From NCBI RefSeq assembly GCF_008693105.1, contig NZ_VXKK01000037.1:1-64000 (forward strand): a stretch of DNA of 64,000 bases, given 5' to 3'. Each line of letters opens with the position of its first letter. Position 1 is the stretch's first letter. This document shows positions 19,811 to 31,600 of this stretch, in pieces. The DNA comes from Corynebacterium flavescens. GTDB lineage: Bacteria > Actinomycetota > Actinomycetes > Mycobacteriales > Mycobacteriaceae. The position numbers and the translations under genes were made by a program. The notes beneath the pieces are model-generated. The model was not told the origin of the DNA, did no database searches, and saw only the letters and a list, made by a program, of their open reading frames with translations.

Positions 19811-19993
19811 ATGAGCGAGATGATTGAGATTGTCCCCTCCCAGTGCCCACAGTGTGGTGCGTCGTGGGGCCAGCCGGGGTCGGTGCGTCCAAGCTGGGGT
19901 GCACCCCTCGGACAGAAGCACGGGCGCACATGGTGGTGCGACACATGCGGGGCCGAGGTGTATCAGGGGGAGATCAGGGCTAAACGCGGGTAA
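19811..19993 (+). CDS. Zinc-ribbon protein encoded against the late operon
   Basis: 60 residues (longer frame from 19781 possible). CPQC at about 12-15 and CDTC at about 43-46 make a clear two-knuckle zinc ribbon with WG/W aromatic residues between. It is the only plus-strand gene between the lysis and tail genes, and its last 14 bp overlap the end of the next minus-strand gene. Hairpin CACTCT/AGAGTG (19789-19804) lies just upstream. This is the layout of an independently expressed 'moron' gene; its function is unknown. Confidence 0.65.
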   Translation: MSEMIEIVPSQCPQCGASWGQPGSVRPSWGAPLGQKHGRTWWCDTCGAEVYQGEIRAKRG

Positions 19994-20339
19994 AAATGTA
20001 GGGGTGGGGCCTCCCCGATGACGGCCACACTGCTTTCCCAGCAGGAATAACAGTGCCCGCGCTGATAATGACCGCGCCCGTGCCGTCCGCATTCCACTCG
20101 AATACCGCCTTAGGGCAGGTCACAGGGTATTTGAAAGCCACACCGCGATTCTCACCCGTCCCCACCGGATAGCACAAGGCATTGGTAGGGATCGACCCCC
20201 AGACTTTGAACCCCTGTCCTTGAAGGGTGATCGATCTCATAAGTTCATACACCGTTTTCCCGGCAAGCACGGCGCGCTGTACTTCCCGCGCACCGACAAA
20301 AAGAGACGCCGGTTCTTTGCCATTAATCCTCACCAGCAT
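19980..20339 (-). CDS. Hypothetical tail-associated protein
   Basis: 119 residues, mostly predicted beta strands with many Gly, Val and Pro residues (MLVRINGKEPASLFVGAREV). The ATG shares one base with the stop of the fibre gene. Location between fibre and endolysin suggests a small virion protein or fibre accessory. No family recognised. Confidence 0.65.
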   Translation of the reverse strand: MLVRINGKEPASLFVGAREVQRAVLAGKTVYELMRSITLQGQGFKVWGSIPTNALCYPVGTGENRGVAFKYPVTCPKAVFEWNADGTGAVIISAGTVIPAGKAVWPSSGRPHPYIFTRV

Positions 20340-21850
20340 TATCCCACCACCAGATACAGCGTGGTCGCCACAGGATAATATGGCATAGCGGTGACAACCT
20401 CAATTTTCTTCACCGCGCTACCGCCATCGACACGAGTAGCTAGCCCGTCCGTAAGAGCCTGCGTACTAGCTTTACCTGCAAGCGCACTATCAAGCCCTGT
20501 AACCTGCTCCGTAGTGTGAGTGTGGGAAACATCTGCCTTTCCCGCAAGCCCGTCCGAAAGAGCCTGCGTGGAAGCCTTGGACGCAAGGGTGCTATCCAGC
20601 CCCGTCACCTGCTCCGTAGTGTGAGTGTGGCTGGCATTAGCCTTGCCAGCGAGACCGGTGGTGAGTTCGGAGGTTGTGGGCGCGCCCACATCAGCAGCGC
20701 TTAGCACCACTGTGCCGACCTGCCCATTCACGGATTGCACTGGGGCGCCAGGCGACGATGCGAGCGGTACCCACGATGCCCACTGACTAGACTCGCCGGC
20801 ACCCAGCATGTACGTGCCCTTATCCGCCCCGGTGGTGATGATGCCCACATCGCCCTCCTGTGCCGTGAGTGCCAGCAGAGCAGACCGGCTAGTCACCGAC
20901 TGGGGCTTAGTCAAAGCCACCTCCGGTATCTGCGAGGTGGGCACCTTACCGCCCACAAGATCTGCTTTCGACGTGATGGCAGAAGCAATCTGCGAGGACA
21001 CAGCACTAGGTGTAGTGCGCGTGTCTCGCTGTGTGTCCACATACGCTTTTGACGCTGCCGCATCCGCAGAATCCGGGTCGCTGGGTACCGAAATATGCCC
21101 ACTCCCCCACCGCTTCACAATCGCATTCGCTTCCGGCTGCACGGTAACTTTGCTCGCCAGCTTCGCGTCCGTGATGGAACCGTCAGCGATATTCACAGCC
21201 GTTGCGTCCTTGCCAGGCTCACCCCGCAAAGACTCACGCTGCTCCTCGGTCAGCGCGTCGAATGCGACCGTGCCGTCCTGACCTTTAGGCCCAGTCAGAG
21301 GTGGGGAGGACACCCCATTGACGGAGAGGACATCACCATTCCAGGTGGTGGTGCCAACCATATTCGCCGCCCTATCCGCCTCCTGCTTAGCTTTGCCCGC
21401 CTGCGTTGTGGCCGTGCCAGCAGCCGTTCCAGCCACACCAGCAGCAGCCTCAGCAGCCTCACGATCCGACTTAGATCGCCCCGCATCCGCCTTAGCATCA
21501 GCAGCAGCAGAGGTAGCAGTAGTGGCGGCAGAAGTAGCAGTGCCAGCAGCGGTAGAAGCCGCCGTGGCAGAAGAAGAAGCAGACCGGGCAGACCCATCCG
21601 CAGCAGTAGCCGACGAGGCCGCCGCCGAAGCAGACCCACCAGCAGCACCAGCCGCCTCCACAGCCCGCTCCGCATCCAACGACACCGCCTCAACCTGCCC
21701 CGCAGCACCGTCCAAAAACTCCCGGTAATCCGTCGGCACCGGCACATGCAGCATGTCGAAACCGTCAAGCTCAATTAGAGCCCTGCCGGTGCGGATTAGG
21801 TCATCATCATCGGCGAAGTTACCACTGATCTTTCCTTCGAAGTCGGCCAC
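20339..21850 (-). CDS. Tail fibre / receptor-binding protein
   Basis: 503 residues. After an N-terminal attachment part (1-60) comes an Ala/Ser/Thr-rich trimeric coiled-coil stalk (60-165), short collagen-like Gly-X-Y pieces (GPKGQDG, GEPGKD), then beta-rich repeats. Two copies of a unit with SHTHTTEQVTGLDS lie near the C-terminus, spaced about 35 residues apart, as in many phage fibres. Only about 20 C-terminal residues follow the repeats. Confidence 0.85.
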   Translation of the reverse strand: MADFEGKISGNFADDDDLIRTGRALIELDGFDMLHVPVPTDYREFLDGAAGQVEAVSLDAERAVEAAGAAGGSASAAASSATAADGSARSASSSATAASTAAGTATSAATTATSAAADAKADAGRSKSDREAAEAAAGVAGTAAGTATTQAGKAKQEADRAANMVGTTTWNGDVLSVNGVSSPPLTGPKGQDGTVAFDALTEEQRESLRGEPGKDATAVNIADGSITDAKLASKVTVQPEANAIVKRWGSGHISVPSDPDSADAAASKAYVDTQRDTRTTPSAVSSQIASAITSKADLVGGKVPTSQIPEVALTKPQSVTSRSALLALTAQEGDVGIITTGADKGTYMLGAGESSQWASWVPLASSPGAPVQSVNGQVGTVVLSAADVGAPTTSELTTGLAGKANASHTHTTEQVTGLDSTLASKASTQALSDGLAGKADVSHTHTTEQVTGLDSALAGKASTQALTDGLATRVDGGSAVKKIEVVTAMPYYPVATTLYLVVG

Positions 21851-21930
21851 GTTTCCCCTCCTGCTTCACATCGCGATTGCTCAATGAACGCAGGATCCCA
21901 CGGGTGGTCTTGCGGTCATTTTCCCCGCTT

Positions 21931-24846
21931 TTACCCCTCGTCTATCCATGTGATTTTTGCGCTGGCGCCGTTGATTTGGCGGTTCCACGCGTTTCCGTGG
22001 CTGGATTTTGCCTGCACCGCGAGGACAGACCCAGCCGGTAGCCGTCGCCTATCCATCGCCGCAACATGCTTGCGCCTACCCTGCCCAATGAGGGGTGCGC
22101 CCTCCTGTGACGCGCTACTCGTCGCGTCCTGCCCATTGACGGTGACGCGCAAATCGTAGGAGTCGAGGAATGATTTGTTCTGCCACCACAATTGTGTGGA
22201 TAGCATGACCTCCGCATCTTTGGGCAGAGTCCACGATGTGAGCGTCGTCCAATCATTGCCCACCGTCTGGTCATCAATCGTGGGAGTCACCGTCTTAGGC
22301 ACGCCCGGATTCGCCGTGATAGTCGCCTGAAAAGAACCAATACCCTGGCTAGAGTCCAAAAACAGATATTCAGGGTTAGGGATTTTTAGCTTTGTCAGAT
22401 AAACATACTGCCCATACACGGGGGGCTTTTGAGGATCTATCGCAGCAAGAAGCACTAGTGTCCCAGTCCACCCTTGTTTAACCTCCCAAGAGACACGGTT
22501 GCCAGAGCGCATGAGCTTGAGCCACTCATTTTCGACACTGGACTCGGAGTAGTCGAGCATCAGTATTTGTGTTTGCGTTTTCTGCAATTTTTCCATGGTG
22601 TCCTGCATCTGCGTGATCCACGACTCGTGCATCTCTATCGTCTCTTTAGACAATGCCAATGCCCGATCCTGAGCCGCATCAATAGCCTTCTGCTGCTCCT
22701 GAAACTCAACATTGATGCGGTTGAACTCCCCCTGTTCACCCCACAGGGATGCTTGAAGCTTGGCGTCGTACTCGGAAAAATCGGCATCGGCAACGGTTTT
22801 AGAAATCCGCTCTGACAAGTCCTTAGAAACCTCAATGAGGGATTTGTTAACCACAGACGCAGAATCATCTGCGATCGCCTTAACCTCCTCCTTTGGTACT
22901 TTCTGATCGGGTGCGAGGATCGCTTTGGTGCCCGTGTTCTCGGCCTTCTCCAGACGCTGTTGCAGATTCGCCAGAACACCATTAACCACTCTGCCCATGA
23001 TCGGCTCGACGGTAAGCGGCTCCTCGGGGCTGGCCTTCAAACTGAAACCCATGATCACCTCGGACACGCGGGTATTACCATCGACAAAACTAACCCGGTC
23101 GCCCGGTTTCCAGCCCGGCACCACACGCCCATTCGGCAGTGCCACATCATCACCAAAAACTACGGCTTGATGATTGCCCGGGGTGAAACTCATCGACGTA
23201 GACCCCTGGGATTTAGCCCATTCTCTAGCGACCTCCGAGACGGGGTTAGCCCCGCCCGAGCTGCCGAGGCTCATGTACTTCTCGCGGAGGAAGAATGGGC
23301 CGGCCTGCGCAATGTCGATACGCCCACCAGCTTTACTAAATGACACCCCAGTGCCGCTGATGGTGGCGTTAGGCTGCACATCCACATCCAGCTGCTCTAC
23401 AGCCCCAGGAAGCCCGGCACCCGACGGTAGGACAGCCGATGCGGTGGACTCATCCACATTCTCCACAGTGCCCGACGGCTGCAAAACCCCGGACTCCAGG
23501 GCTGCTATAGTCTGCGCATCCATCTGCCCGCCGGCGATCAGCATCGCCCCATCTGGTGCCGTCTCCGTGGTCGACCATGCTTCCAAACCACCACCCGGGG
23601 AGGAGGAGAATACTATGCCTCGCCGGTCGCGGCCCGCGTGCTGCCACACAAGAATCCCGGGCGTTTGTTTCTGTTGATCACCGCGGGGGAGGTACTTTTG
23701 GGAGTCCTGCTCAAACTCGGATTGTGTGGCAATAATCCACGTTGCACCCGATTTCCATGCGTATGCCGCTCCAGAACCAATACGAGAATAGGCCTGTTGC
23801 TCGGTTAGCGCCTCACCCGCCATGCTTCGAAGAAGTCCGGCCTCGGCACACTGCACCAGCTTAGGTGCGGTGGTGCTGGACAAAGCCCCCGGTTTGAAGA
23901 ACGTGACGTAGTGCGGGCGACCATTCTTAGCACCGTACCCGGCCTTGATCTGTTCCCGTGTCGCCACGTGCACAATCTCCGGATCAACATCGTCAAAATA
24001 ACCAACAGGGCGCTCCACCACAGTCTCAAACGGAATCCAGCACACCCCGCGCAACGGCTCGGTAAGCACAGCGCCCTCAAAATCAACAAGGCCTTCGCCA
24101 CCCCAAGAATTATCGGGTAGTACCGGCGTGTCATCGACTAGTGCGGCTCCATCAATACGCGGTGAAGTAGTCGCGTTAGGCCACATCCCAGCATCAAGCT
24201 GCGACTGCTCCCACTGCCGCTCCATGACGCCCGCATAGTGAAGCAGTTTTCCCGCGCCGGGTAGGGGCTGCCCGGGCCGTAACTTGCGCACCTGCACGAA
24301 AGAGTTTGAACCGGACAAAGGATCTGCTAGAAGATCTCGCACATAATCCTCCGTGCGCACCTCAATCTCAACATAATCACCCGGATCATCAATCAGGACA
24401 TAGCAGGGCAGGCCGGTGCGCACCGCGCCACGAGAAACTAGCCGTGCAGTAATCTCCCCTAGACGCCCTTTCTCTACCTCGGAAGAGCCATCGGCAGCAG
24501 AAACGATAGGGCCCCGGCCCAGCATCCGCCCAAAATGCTTATGATCACTAATCATGTGGCCCTGCACATAGGCTGTACCATCAGACTTTTTGCCTGTTTC
24601 TGCACTGTCGATCATGCCATCCCAGCACACGCCGTTCAGCTCAAAAGACACCGGGACGGGAATATGCCGGGAGGAGCGCACCCGGGGCGCTAAAGCATGA
24701 TCTGCTGGGATAGTGAATGATCCCTGTGTCACCTCCCAATCTTCCCGGCCCTCCAGCGTCAAATCACTGTAGTTAGCTAGAGGCCACCAGCCCGTCATAG
24801 CCGCGTTCCAAATGCGGAGATCAATCCGCTCATGCCGCGCTACCAT
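21931..24846 (-). CDS. Minor tail protein, tail-tip hub (ReqiPepy6 Gp37-like)
   Basis: About 971 residues. The N-terminal 400 residues (RIDLRIWNAAMTGWWPL onward) resemble the Gp37-like domain of actinophage tail tips. Residues about 620-730 form a long coiled coil, followed by beta-rich C-terminal modules. The chosen ATG overlaps the upstream stop by 7 nt. This protein probably forms the central baseplate hub and carries the fibre. Confidence 0.83.
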   Translation of the reverse strand: MVARHERIDLRIWNAAMTGWWPLANYSDLTLEGREDWEVTQGSFTIPADHALAPRVRSSRHIPVPVSFELNGVCWDGMIDSAETGKKSDGTAYVQGHMISDHKHFGRMLGRGPIVSAADGSSEVEKGRLGEITARLVSRGAVRTGLPCYVLIDDPGDYVEIEVRTEDYVRDLLADPLSGSNSFVQVRKLRPGQPLPGAGKLLHYAGVMERQWEQSQLDAGMWPNATTSPRIDGAALVDDTPVLPDNSWGGEGLVDFEGAVLTEPLRGVCWIPFETVVERPVGYFDDVDPEIVHVATREQIKAGYGAKNGRPHYVTFFKPGALSSTTAPKLVQCAEAGLLRSMAGEALTEQQAYSRIGSGAAYAWKSGATWIIATQSEFEQDSQKYLPRGDQQKQTPGILVWQHAGRDRRGIVFSSSPGGGLEAWSTTETAPDGAMLIAGGQMDAQTIAALESGVLQPSGTVENVDESTASAVLPSGAGLPGAVEQLDVDVQPNATISGTGVSFSKAGGRIDIAQAGPFFLREKYMSLGSSGGANPVSEVAREWAKSQGSTSMSFTPGNHQAVVFGDDVALPNGRVVPGWKPGDRVSFVDGNTRVSEVIMGFSLKASPEEPLTVEPIMGRVVNGVLANLQQRLEKAENTGTKAILAPDQKVPKEEVKAIADDSASVVNKSLIEVSKDLSERISKTVADADFSEYDAKLQASLWGEQGEFNRINVEFQEQQKAIDAAQDRALALSKETIEMHESWITQMQDTMEKLQKTQTQILMLDYSESSVENEWLKLMRSGNRVSWEVKQGWTGTLVLLAAIDPQKPPVYGQYVYLTKLKIPNPEYLFLDSSQGIGSFQATITANPGVPKTVTPTIDDQTVGNDWTTLTSWTLPKDAEVMLSTQLWWQNKSFLDSYDLRVTVNGQDATSSASQEGAPLIGQGRRKHVAAMDRRRLPAGSVLAVQAKSSHGNAWNRQINGASAKITWIDEG

Positions 24847-25658
24847 GCCCGGCTCATTTCCGGCTGCCACTCAATCTCCAGCCTAAAATCAGGGCCAGGC
24901 GCATCCACCTCAATCTGAATCGTCCCCCGGTTCCCATCCACCGGAATTGGCTCAGGCCAGAACGGTACAACCTGCGAAAAGTCAGGTAGGCCAGCCAAAT
25001 TAGTGACAGACCGGCGCGCCGGGTGAGAATCGATTACCCACCCGTCTGCTCTGTGTGGCACAGTTTGCCAGTCGTCTTTATCTGTGAGCCGGATCTTCAC
25101 CCCACTATGCTGGCCACTGACAATGAACTTAGGCCACACGTCCTGATCCCCATCAACAGGGATTTGCACCGCACCAAACGGCCCCGCCTGGGTGAGCACT
25201 ATGCGCTCCTTGAAGCGCTTAGCAGTAGACCCGGAAAGCTCCAACACGACAGAAAACTTCGCATACGCCGACGAGCCCGGGTTCTGCCCCCAATCAATCT
25301 GTGACACCTTCGACATCCGCATCTCCAGCCACCGGTGCCCAAACTCGGCAGACGTGATGCAGATAGAAACCGGCTTAGACCCGTCACCCAAAGCATCTAG
25401 GATGCGATTCACGCCGCCGCGAATATCCCCACCTTTAACGTGCAAGTCTAAGGTCATGTCGTTTATTTGTGGGGCAATCCCCCGCCACGTCCCGCTCGCT
25501 TCATCCCACATGTGTTTCTTTGCGAAGCCCTGCAACCCGTCCGGCACCTCCCGAAGGAAGATACCTTCACGGTCGATCCCCGGGCGTGATAGCGGTATTG
25601 GCTGCCCGTTCACACCCCAAATGGTAATGCGGAACATCCGCTGTCGATACTCGCTCAT
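24840..25658 (-). CDS. Distal tail protein (Dit-like)
   Basis: 272 residues, directly after the tape measure gene. N-terminal MFRITIWGVNGQPIPL, central beta domain and C-terminal beta sandwich (PGPDFRLEIEWQPEM) match siphophage distal tail proteins that ring the tail end. Ribosome site AGGAAG precedes the ATG. Assigned by position and general likeness. Confidence 0.78.
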   Translation of the reverse strand: MSEYRQRMFRITIWGVNGQPIPLSRPGIDREGIFLREVPDGLQGFAKKHMWDEASGTWRGIAPQINDMTLDLHVKGGDIRGGVNRILDALGDGSKPVSICITSAEFGHRWLEMRMSKVSQIDWGQNPGSSAYAKFSVVLELSGSTAKRFKERIVLTQAGPFGAVQIPVDGDQDVWPKFIVSGQHSGVKIRLTDKDDWQTVPHRADGWVIDSHPARRSVTNLAGLPDFSQVVPFWPEPIPVDGNRGTIQIEVDAPGPDFRLEIEWQPEMSRAW

Positions 25659-25679
25659 TTGCTCCTGCTTCCTAATCGT

Positions 25680-28600
25680 TTATGCGTTTGCGGCCATACG
25701 ACGAAGGCCGTCCATCACGTCATCCTCTACCTGCGTCGTGACATTCACAGGGCCGGTGAACTGCGTACCGATGGTGGTCGAGTCACCGCCGCCAATAGAA
25801 TCCAAAATGCGACGAGTAGCAGCCTGATAATCAGAATCAGACTTCTGCTTCTGCGAAGCCAGCAATGACTGGCCCGCACTATCCACAGCACCGGGCACCG
25901 CCCCAGACTCGGCCAACTGACGGGCATACAGCCCATCCACCACTGTCTCTGGTAAGCCATCAATCCACCCACTAGAACCGCCCTCCGAATCACTGTCATT
26001 AAGCGCGTCGATAATAGGCCGCATCAGCCCCGTGGTCAGCCAACCATCCTCCACATTCAGCGATGACCACTCGCCAACCTCGTCGCGTGTCAGACCACCA
26101 AACCCGCCCGAGTTTGATCCCAAGCTCATGCCGTCAGCCGAGTTCACACCCCAGCCGGAACCACCAATCGACATGAGAACCGACTTATCCCCACCCAGCT
26201 TGCTATCAATCCCAGCGAGCTGCTTATTCTCCTGCTGCATCTCATCCAACTGCTGCTGAAGAGTTTGTTGCATCTCTGCCAGCTTGTCGGCCTGTTCAGA
26301 TGAGCCAACACCTAGCTCAAACTCCTTCTTCGCCTTCTCCAGCTCGGCGGCCTTCTCACGCCGGTCAAGTTCGGCCTTCGCCTTTTCCGTGAGCAAAGCT
26401 GCGGCCTCTGCACCGTACTTCTGCTCCATCTGCTTCTTGTAGAGCGGTAGGTTAAACGCCCCGGTGACAGCATCGAACATGCCGGACACATCATCTTGCG
26501 AACCGCCGGCCATACCCACACCGGCCCCAGCAATGACGCCGAGCCACATGCCCGCGTTAGCTGCATCGACGCGTTTCTTATCATCATCCGAAAGCTGGTT
26601 GTATTCTTCCTTGGCCTGATCCTTGTAGGCGTCCTCCTGCGCCTTGCCCTCCACAACTTTTGTCACACCGGCTACGACAGATCCGATGCCGCCCACACCC
26701 AATGCAATAGCAGCCGGCAGTGCCGCGCCGCCGGTGGCGACAGTCATGGCGACAGCGCCAGCGATCTGTGCCAAACCGCCCAGAGCACCGGCAAGACCAC
26801 CTGCCGTTTTCTGCTTGCCTTGCATCGCCTGCGCCATGGCACTAGTAGAACCGCCGAGCTGGCCTGCTGCCAACGCCGCGGCCTGTGCCATCTCGTTCGT
26901 GGCGACGGCCAGGCGCTCCTGCTGAATCTTTGAGATCTCTTGCTGGTAATTCAGCTCATATGTCGCCTGTTCCAACGCAATCTGACGGGAAAACTCCCCA
27001 CTCGCGGCCTGTGCCCGGGTGAGCTCCAGCTGCTTCTCCGCAATCTGTACCGCCGAGGCAGAGAGGATAGCCAGCCGGTCAGTATCCGACGCTTTTTGCG
27101 ACACATCCAGGATGCCCTTAGTGCGCAGATTAGCAAGGTCAATCTCTGCCCCCGCATACTGGGTTTGGTAGTCATGCCGTGCCAATGCCAAATCGTATTC
27201 GGCCTGTTGCTGTGCAAGCACCTCCGAATGGCGGGCATCTGAATTATCCCGCTCCAGCTCGCGAAGCTCACGCGCCGCGTCGAACGCCTTCTGCTTCGCG
27301 CTCATATCATCCAACTCGGCCTGCTGCTGCGCATCCACTACGGCATTAGCATGATCCATGTTGTCAGCCATGAGCTGTAGATTCTCAGCCATGCGACCGA
27401 ACCCATCCGAGATGGCCTCAACGAATGAAGCTGCGGCCTTAATCGGAGCCATCTGCAACGCCGTGTTGTACTGCAACTGTGCGTTCTTGACCTCCATGAT
27501 GGCGGCGGCCTCGGCATCACGAGCTTCGGTTACTTCCTCCTCCGCGTCCTTAATTTGCTCCGCGGCGGTGACCTCATTTTCCGAGGCTTTTTCCTTCAGC
27601 TCGGAGATCTTCTTCTCGGCCTTTTCGATGGCCTCCTGACGGCGCTCTCCATCGCCGTCCTTCTTTACCTCCTTGTTTTTTGCCTTGTCGAGATCTTTGT
27701 ATGCTTCGGCGAGTTTCTCTGCGGCGTCATCTTCAGATTTGGTGTTCTTACTCCGCAGTTTTGCTAGCTTCTCTTCAGCTTCTGCGATGTCCTGCGCCGC
27801 ATTCTTCCGGTCGGCCTTAGCCTCACCCAGGCGGTTGAAGGCGTCGATAGTGTCATCATTGACACGCAGCCACACATCCCAGTTCGGGGTTTTAGCATCG
27901 AGTGCGGCTTCTACCTGTGCGGTGATTCCTTGCTGCCCGAGCTGTTGCTCTAGCTGCTTAGCGATGGACAGGATCTGATTCGATGAGGCGCTACCAAGTT
28001 CGTCACGGAATGAGTTTTGACCCACAAACGGGTTCATGAAGTTCATCGCAGACGCTGCCTGGGCTCCATACCCGTACTGGTTTGCGAGTGCCTCTACCTG
28101 TCCTCGATTTCCTCCCAAGGACTGCCCAACTGTTACCGACGGGGCGTTAGACGCCAGCCCTGGGGCGTGGAAAATACCAGATGTAGCAGTAGGTGCCGAT
28201 GCTTTGCTGAAGCTCGCTTTCTTCCCGCCGCCAACACCGGAAACGCCACCAAACGCGTCGATGTCAAGATCGGTGCCGTATCCGTCAGTCTCGCCCAGGT
28301 CGCCACCTTCGTTGCCGATCCCGCCGCCTTCACCGGAACCATCATCGGAGCCAGGCAGGTACATGAAATTAGTGAACCCGCGCCCGTCGAGGGGGCCTGC
28401 CGCGCCACCAATCGTAAAGCCCTGCCCGGTACTGCCACCCGACTCGATGAAAGTACCGTCAGGCAGCATCATGGCGGTGTGCCCGTTAGCGCCCCCGCCG
28501 TAGTCATACCAGCCAACCACAAGCTGATTGCCATTACCCCGGCCCGCTTCGAAGCCCTTAGCTGCCAGCCACTGGCCCTCATTAACGGTGGACATGCGAG

Positions 28601-31600
28601 AGTCGAAGGTGTCCAGCCCGAGCCATGTGTTTACTGTGGCGGCGATGGCGCCGGAGCAGTCAAACGCCGATGGTGAGAACCCGCCCATGACGTAAGGGCC
28701 GCCATTGAAGCCGGAGAGCTGTCCAATCACCTCTTCAGAGCGGGCGCGCCCACCATCAGCATAAGCGGGAAGTTCCCGCGCTAGGGAAGCAAGGATAGCC
28801 TGCGGATTATTAGCGTTGATAGCCGCCAGAGTGCGGTTATATTGGTCGGACGAGTCACCATTGACCACCCACTCGCCCTGATCGACGCGGGCGATGGGCA
28901 TGCCATTACCATTCACGCCGAGGAAACCATCAACCATGCCGGTGCCCAGCCCCGTGGTCGGCAGGCGATACCCGCCGGCTTGCGCCCCATCCGCATATGC
29001 AGGAAGAACACCACCATCAGCGAACCGCGATGTACCGCTAGCAGAGCCACCGAAGAAGGTCTTGACACTGTTCCAAGCGCCCTGCATCTTCGCAATGAAT
29101 GTCGTGGTGCGGCTAGTGGGCACCGAATCAATAGAGTTCCTGGCGTTCGACGCTTCTGTTCGAACCCGCGACGAATCGCCATCCATAATTGACCGTGTGC
29201 TGTGGTCATTAACGCCCTGGAGCTGCGAGTGGGCATCGGATACCCCAGCGTCGAGCAAGGATTTTTCCAAATCTGCCGATGGGTTTGCAGATTGCTGATT
29301 CAAATATTCAAGATCGCCCCGTGCAATGTCTCCATTTGCTAGAAGCTGGTCAATCAGCAGCTGAGCCGTTGGGGACGGCTCTTCAATGTCTAGCTCGTCA
29401 AGAAGCGACTTTGCGGACTCAACCCCCAATTGAAGCGGGGTGTCATCCATGATCGTCTCAATGGTGATAGACGAATCATCAATCTCAGCCATCTTCGTCG
29501 TGATGTCATCAAACTGGCCCATGATTTCATCACTAGGTGCCGTCACCTTGTACTGGATTGTTTCACCAGCAGAGTTCTTGATCTCCTCGTACTTAACACC
29601 GAGCTCGTCCATGACGCCGAGAACAGCCGGGTCTGGCGGGTCGATATTGATAGTCGCGCCCTCCTCCAAGGGATAGAGCGCGGCCCACACATTGCCCAGC
29701 GATTCCACTGCTTCCGAGGCACCATCTAGCTCAACAAGAGTGGTAACCACCTCCGGGACTAGGCCATAGGACTCAAGAATCTTCGACCACTGGTCATCAA
29801 ACTCTTCACCAGTCAAACCCATCTCGTCACGCAGCGAGGAGAGCTGCGGGCCCATCAGCTCCCAGATGCCCTGTGTGTCACCGCCGCTGTTGGCGACGTT
29901 CATTAGCTGCTCGGACATGTCCCCCAGGGTGGAGGACAACGCCTGCGCGTTCTGGTTGGTGTAGTCCAGCTTCTCACCATCGAAAAGCCCCTCACCCAAA
30001 GGATCATCCGCAGTAGCCAGATCCCCTACCGATGAAGCGAGTTCATCAATGGCCTTCGCTGCCTCCATATTGGCCTCGTCAGCTGTCTGCGACATCAGCC
30101 CCATAGCCTGCATGGTGGACTTCAGGGCGGATAGTTTATCGTCAGCAGATGCGGAAGAATCGGCCAGCACATCAATCCCGGCGGCGGCCTGCGCCGCGGC
30201 TGGATCTAGGTCGCGAGCGGCGTCGACAGACTCCAAGAAGCTAGTGCGGGCCTTATCCAGCTGGTAAGCGGCGTAATTTCCACTATCACCAGCACCGCGA
30301 AGGCTAGACATCAGCCCGTCATATTCGGTTCCTCCCTTGGCAATGACCCCACCTAGGTCATTCATGTCGATGCCGAGATCCTTGGTGGTGTCTTTCAGCG
30401 TGCCGAAGGACTTCTCCAGCTGTAGTGAAGCTTGGTTCTTGTCCCACCAGGAGGCGTTATCCTCGCCGAGGAACTTCTCTACCCCATCAAGCGAGGAGAA
30501 TAGGCCAGATGCCTGCTCACCCATCGACGTGTAGGAGGACACAAGCCCCTGTGCGACCTTCGCCGCGTCCTCCATCTCCGCAGTGCCCAGCTCCTTTGTT
30601 GAGCCGGCTAGGGCGGCGTTAAGGCGTTCCTGTGCATCGGCGGCTTCTTTCGTCGCAGACGAGTAGCTTTCCTGCGCTGCCTGTGCTTTCTGGTGTGAGG
30701 AGATCATCTCGGACACGGCATACCCGGCGGCAGCCAAGCCAAGGCCCATGGGGCCGCCGAGGAAGTCGAGGAGGTCTTTAGCAGACGTTTTCAGCCCAGT
30801 GAATGCGGCAGCGCCGACGCCCTTCATTGTGCCAGCCATGGACGTGACGGAGGCCTGTACGGTGCGGCCCATGACGGTGCTCATGGTGCCGATGTTGGAG
30901 ATCGATCCGCTGGTTTCGATTGACGCGATGGCGGCGGCGTCAGCCATTTCCCTGTAGGCGGATGCGGTTTGCTTCAGTGGTGCGGATGCGGCGGCGTAGG
31001 AGGTCGCCATGCCGGACACGTAGCGGTTGTTGGAGGACTGCGCTACTTCAACAGCAGCACCAAAGCGACTAACTTCCGTCCCCGCCTCCGCATACTTGGC
31101 GCGAAGCGTGCCCACGTCCTTATTAAACGTCGAGAAGCTAGTCTTAGCGTTCTTAAACGGTTCCAGGATCTTCTGCCCCAGATCCGTGCCCAGCGCCATA
31201 GATGCCAATTTCACACCCATGATGGCCTTCGCCGCTTCTTGCAAAGGCGCAGGGAGGCTATTCCACGCATCCACGGCCTTGCCCGCAGTATCGACGCTTA
31301 GAGACAGGGCGGATGCTGCTGTGCCCGCAAAAGATTCGAGAGCAGGGGCGGCGGCATCAATCATATCCACCGCAGCGTTGCCGGCGCCTTCCAGTGATTC
31401 GGACATGTTATCGAACATGCCCAAGTAAACGTCCTCCATCGTGTTCTGGAGGCGCTCCCACACGCCCGGCAAGCCCTGGGTTTGTGCTGCTGCCACCTCC
31501 GCCGCCTGCCCCTGGCGAGTGACGGCATCACGCAAGGTTGTGAAGCCCTCCGAGCCTGTTTGCGCAGCGATACCAGCCATGCGCATAGCGTCACTACCGA

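Noticed and set aside
21318..21728. Plus-strand Ala/Val-rich frame opposite the fibre stalk
   Set aside because: Mirror image of Ala/Ser/Thr codons of the coiled-coil stalk; no independent evidence.
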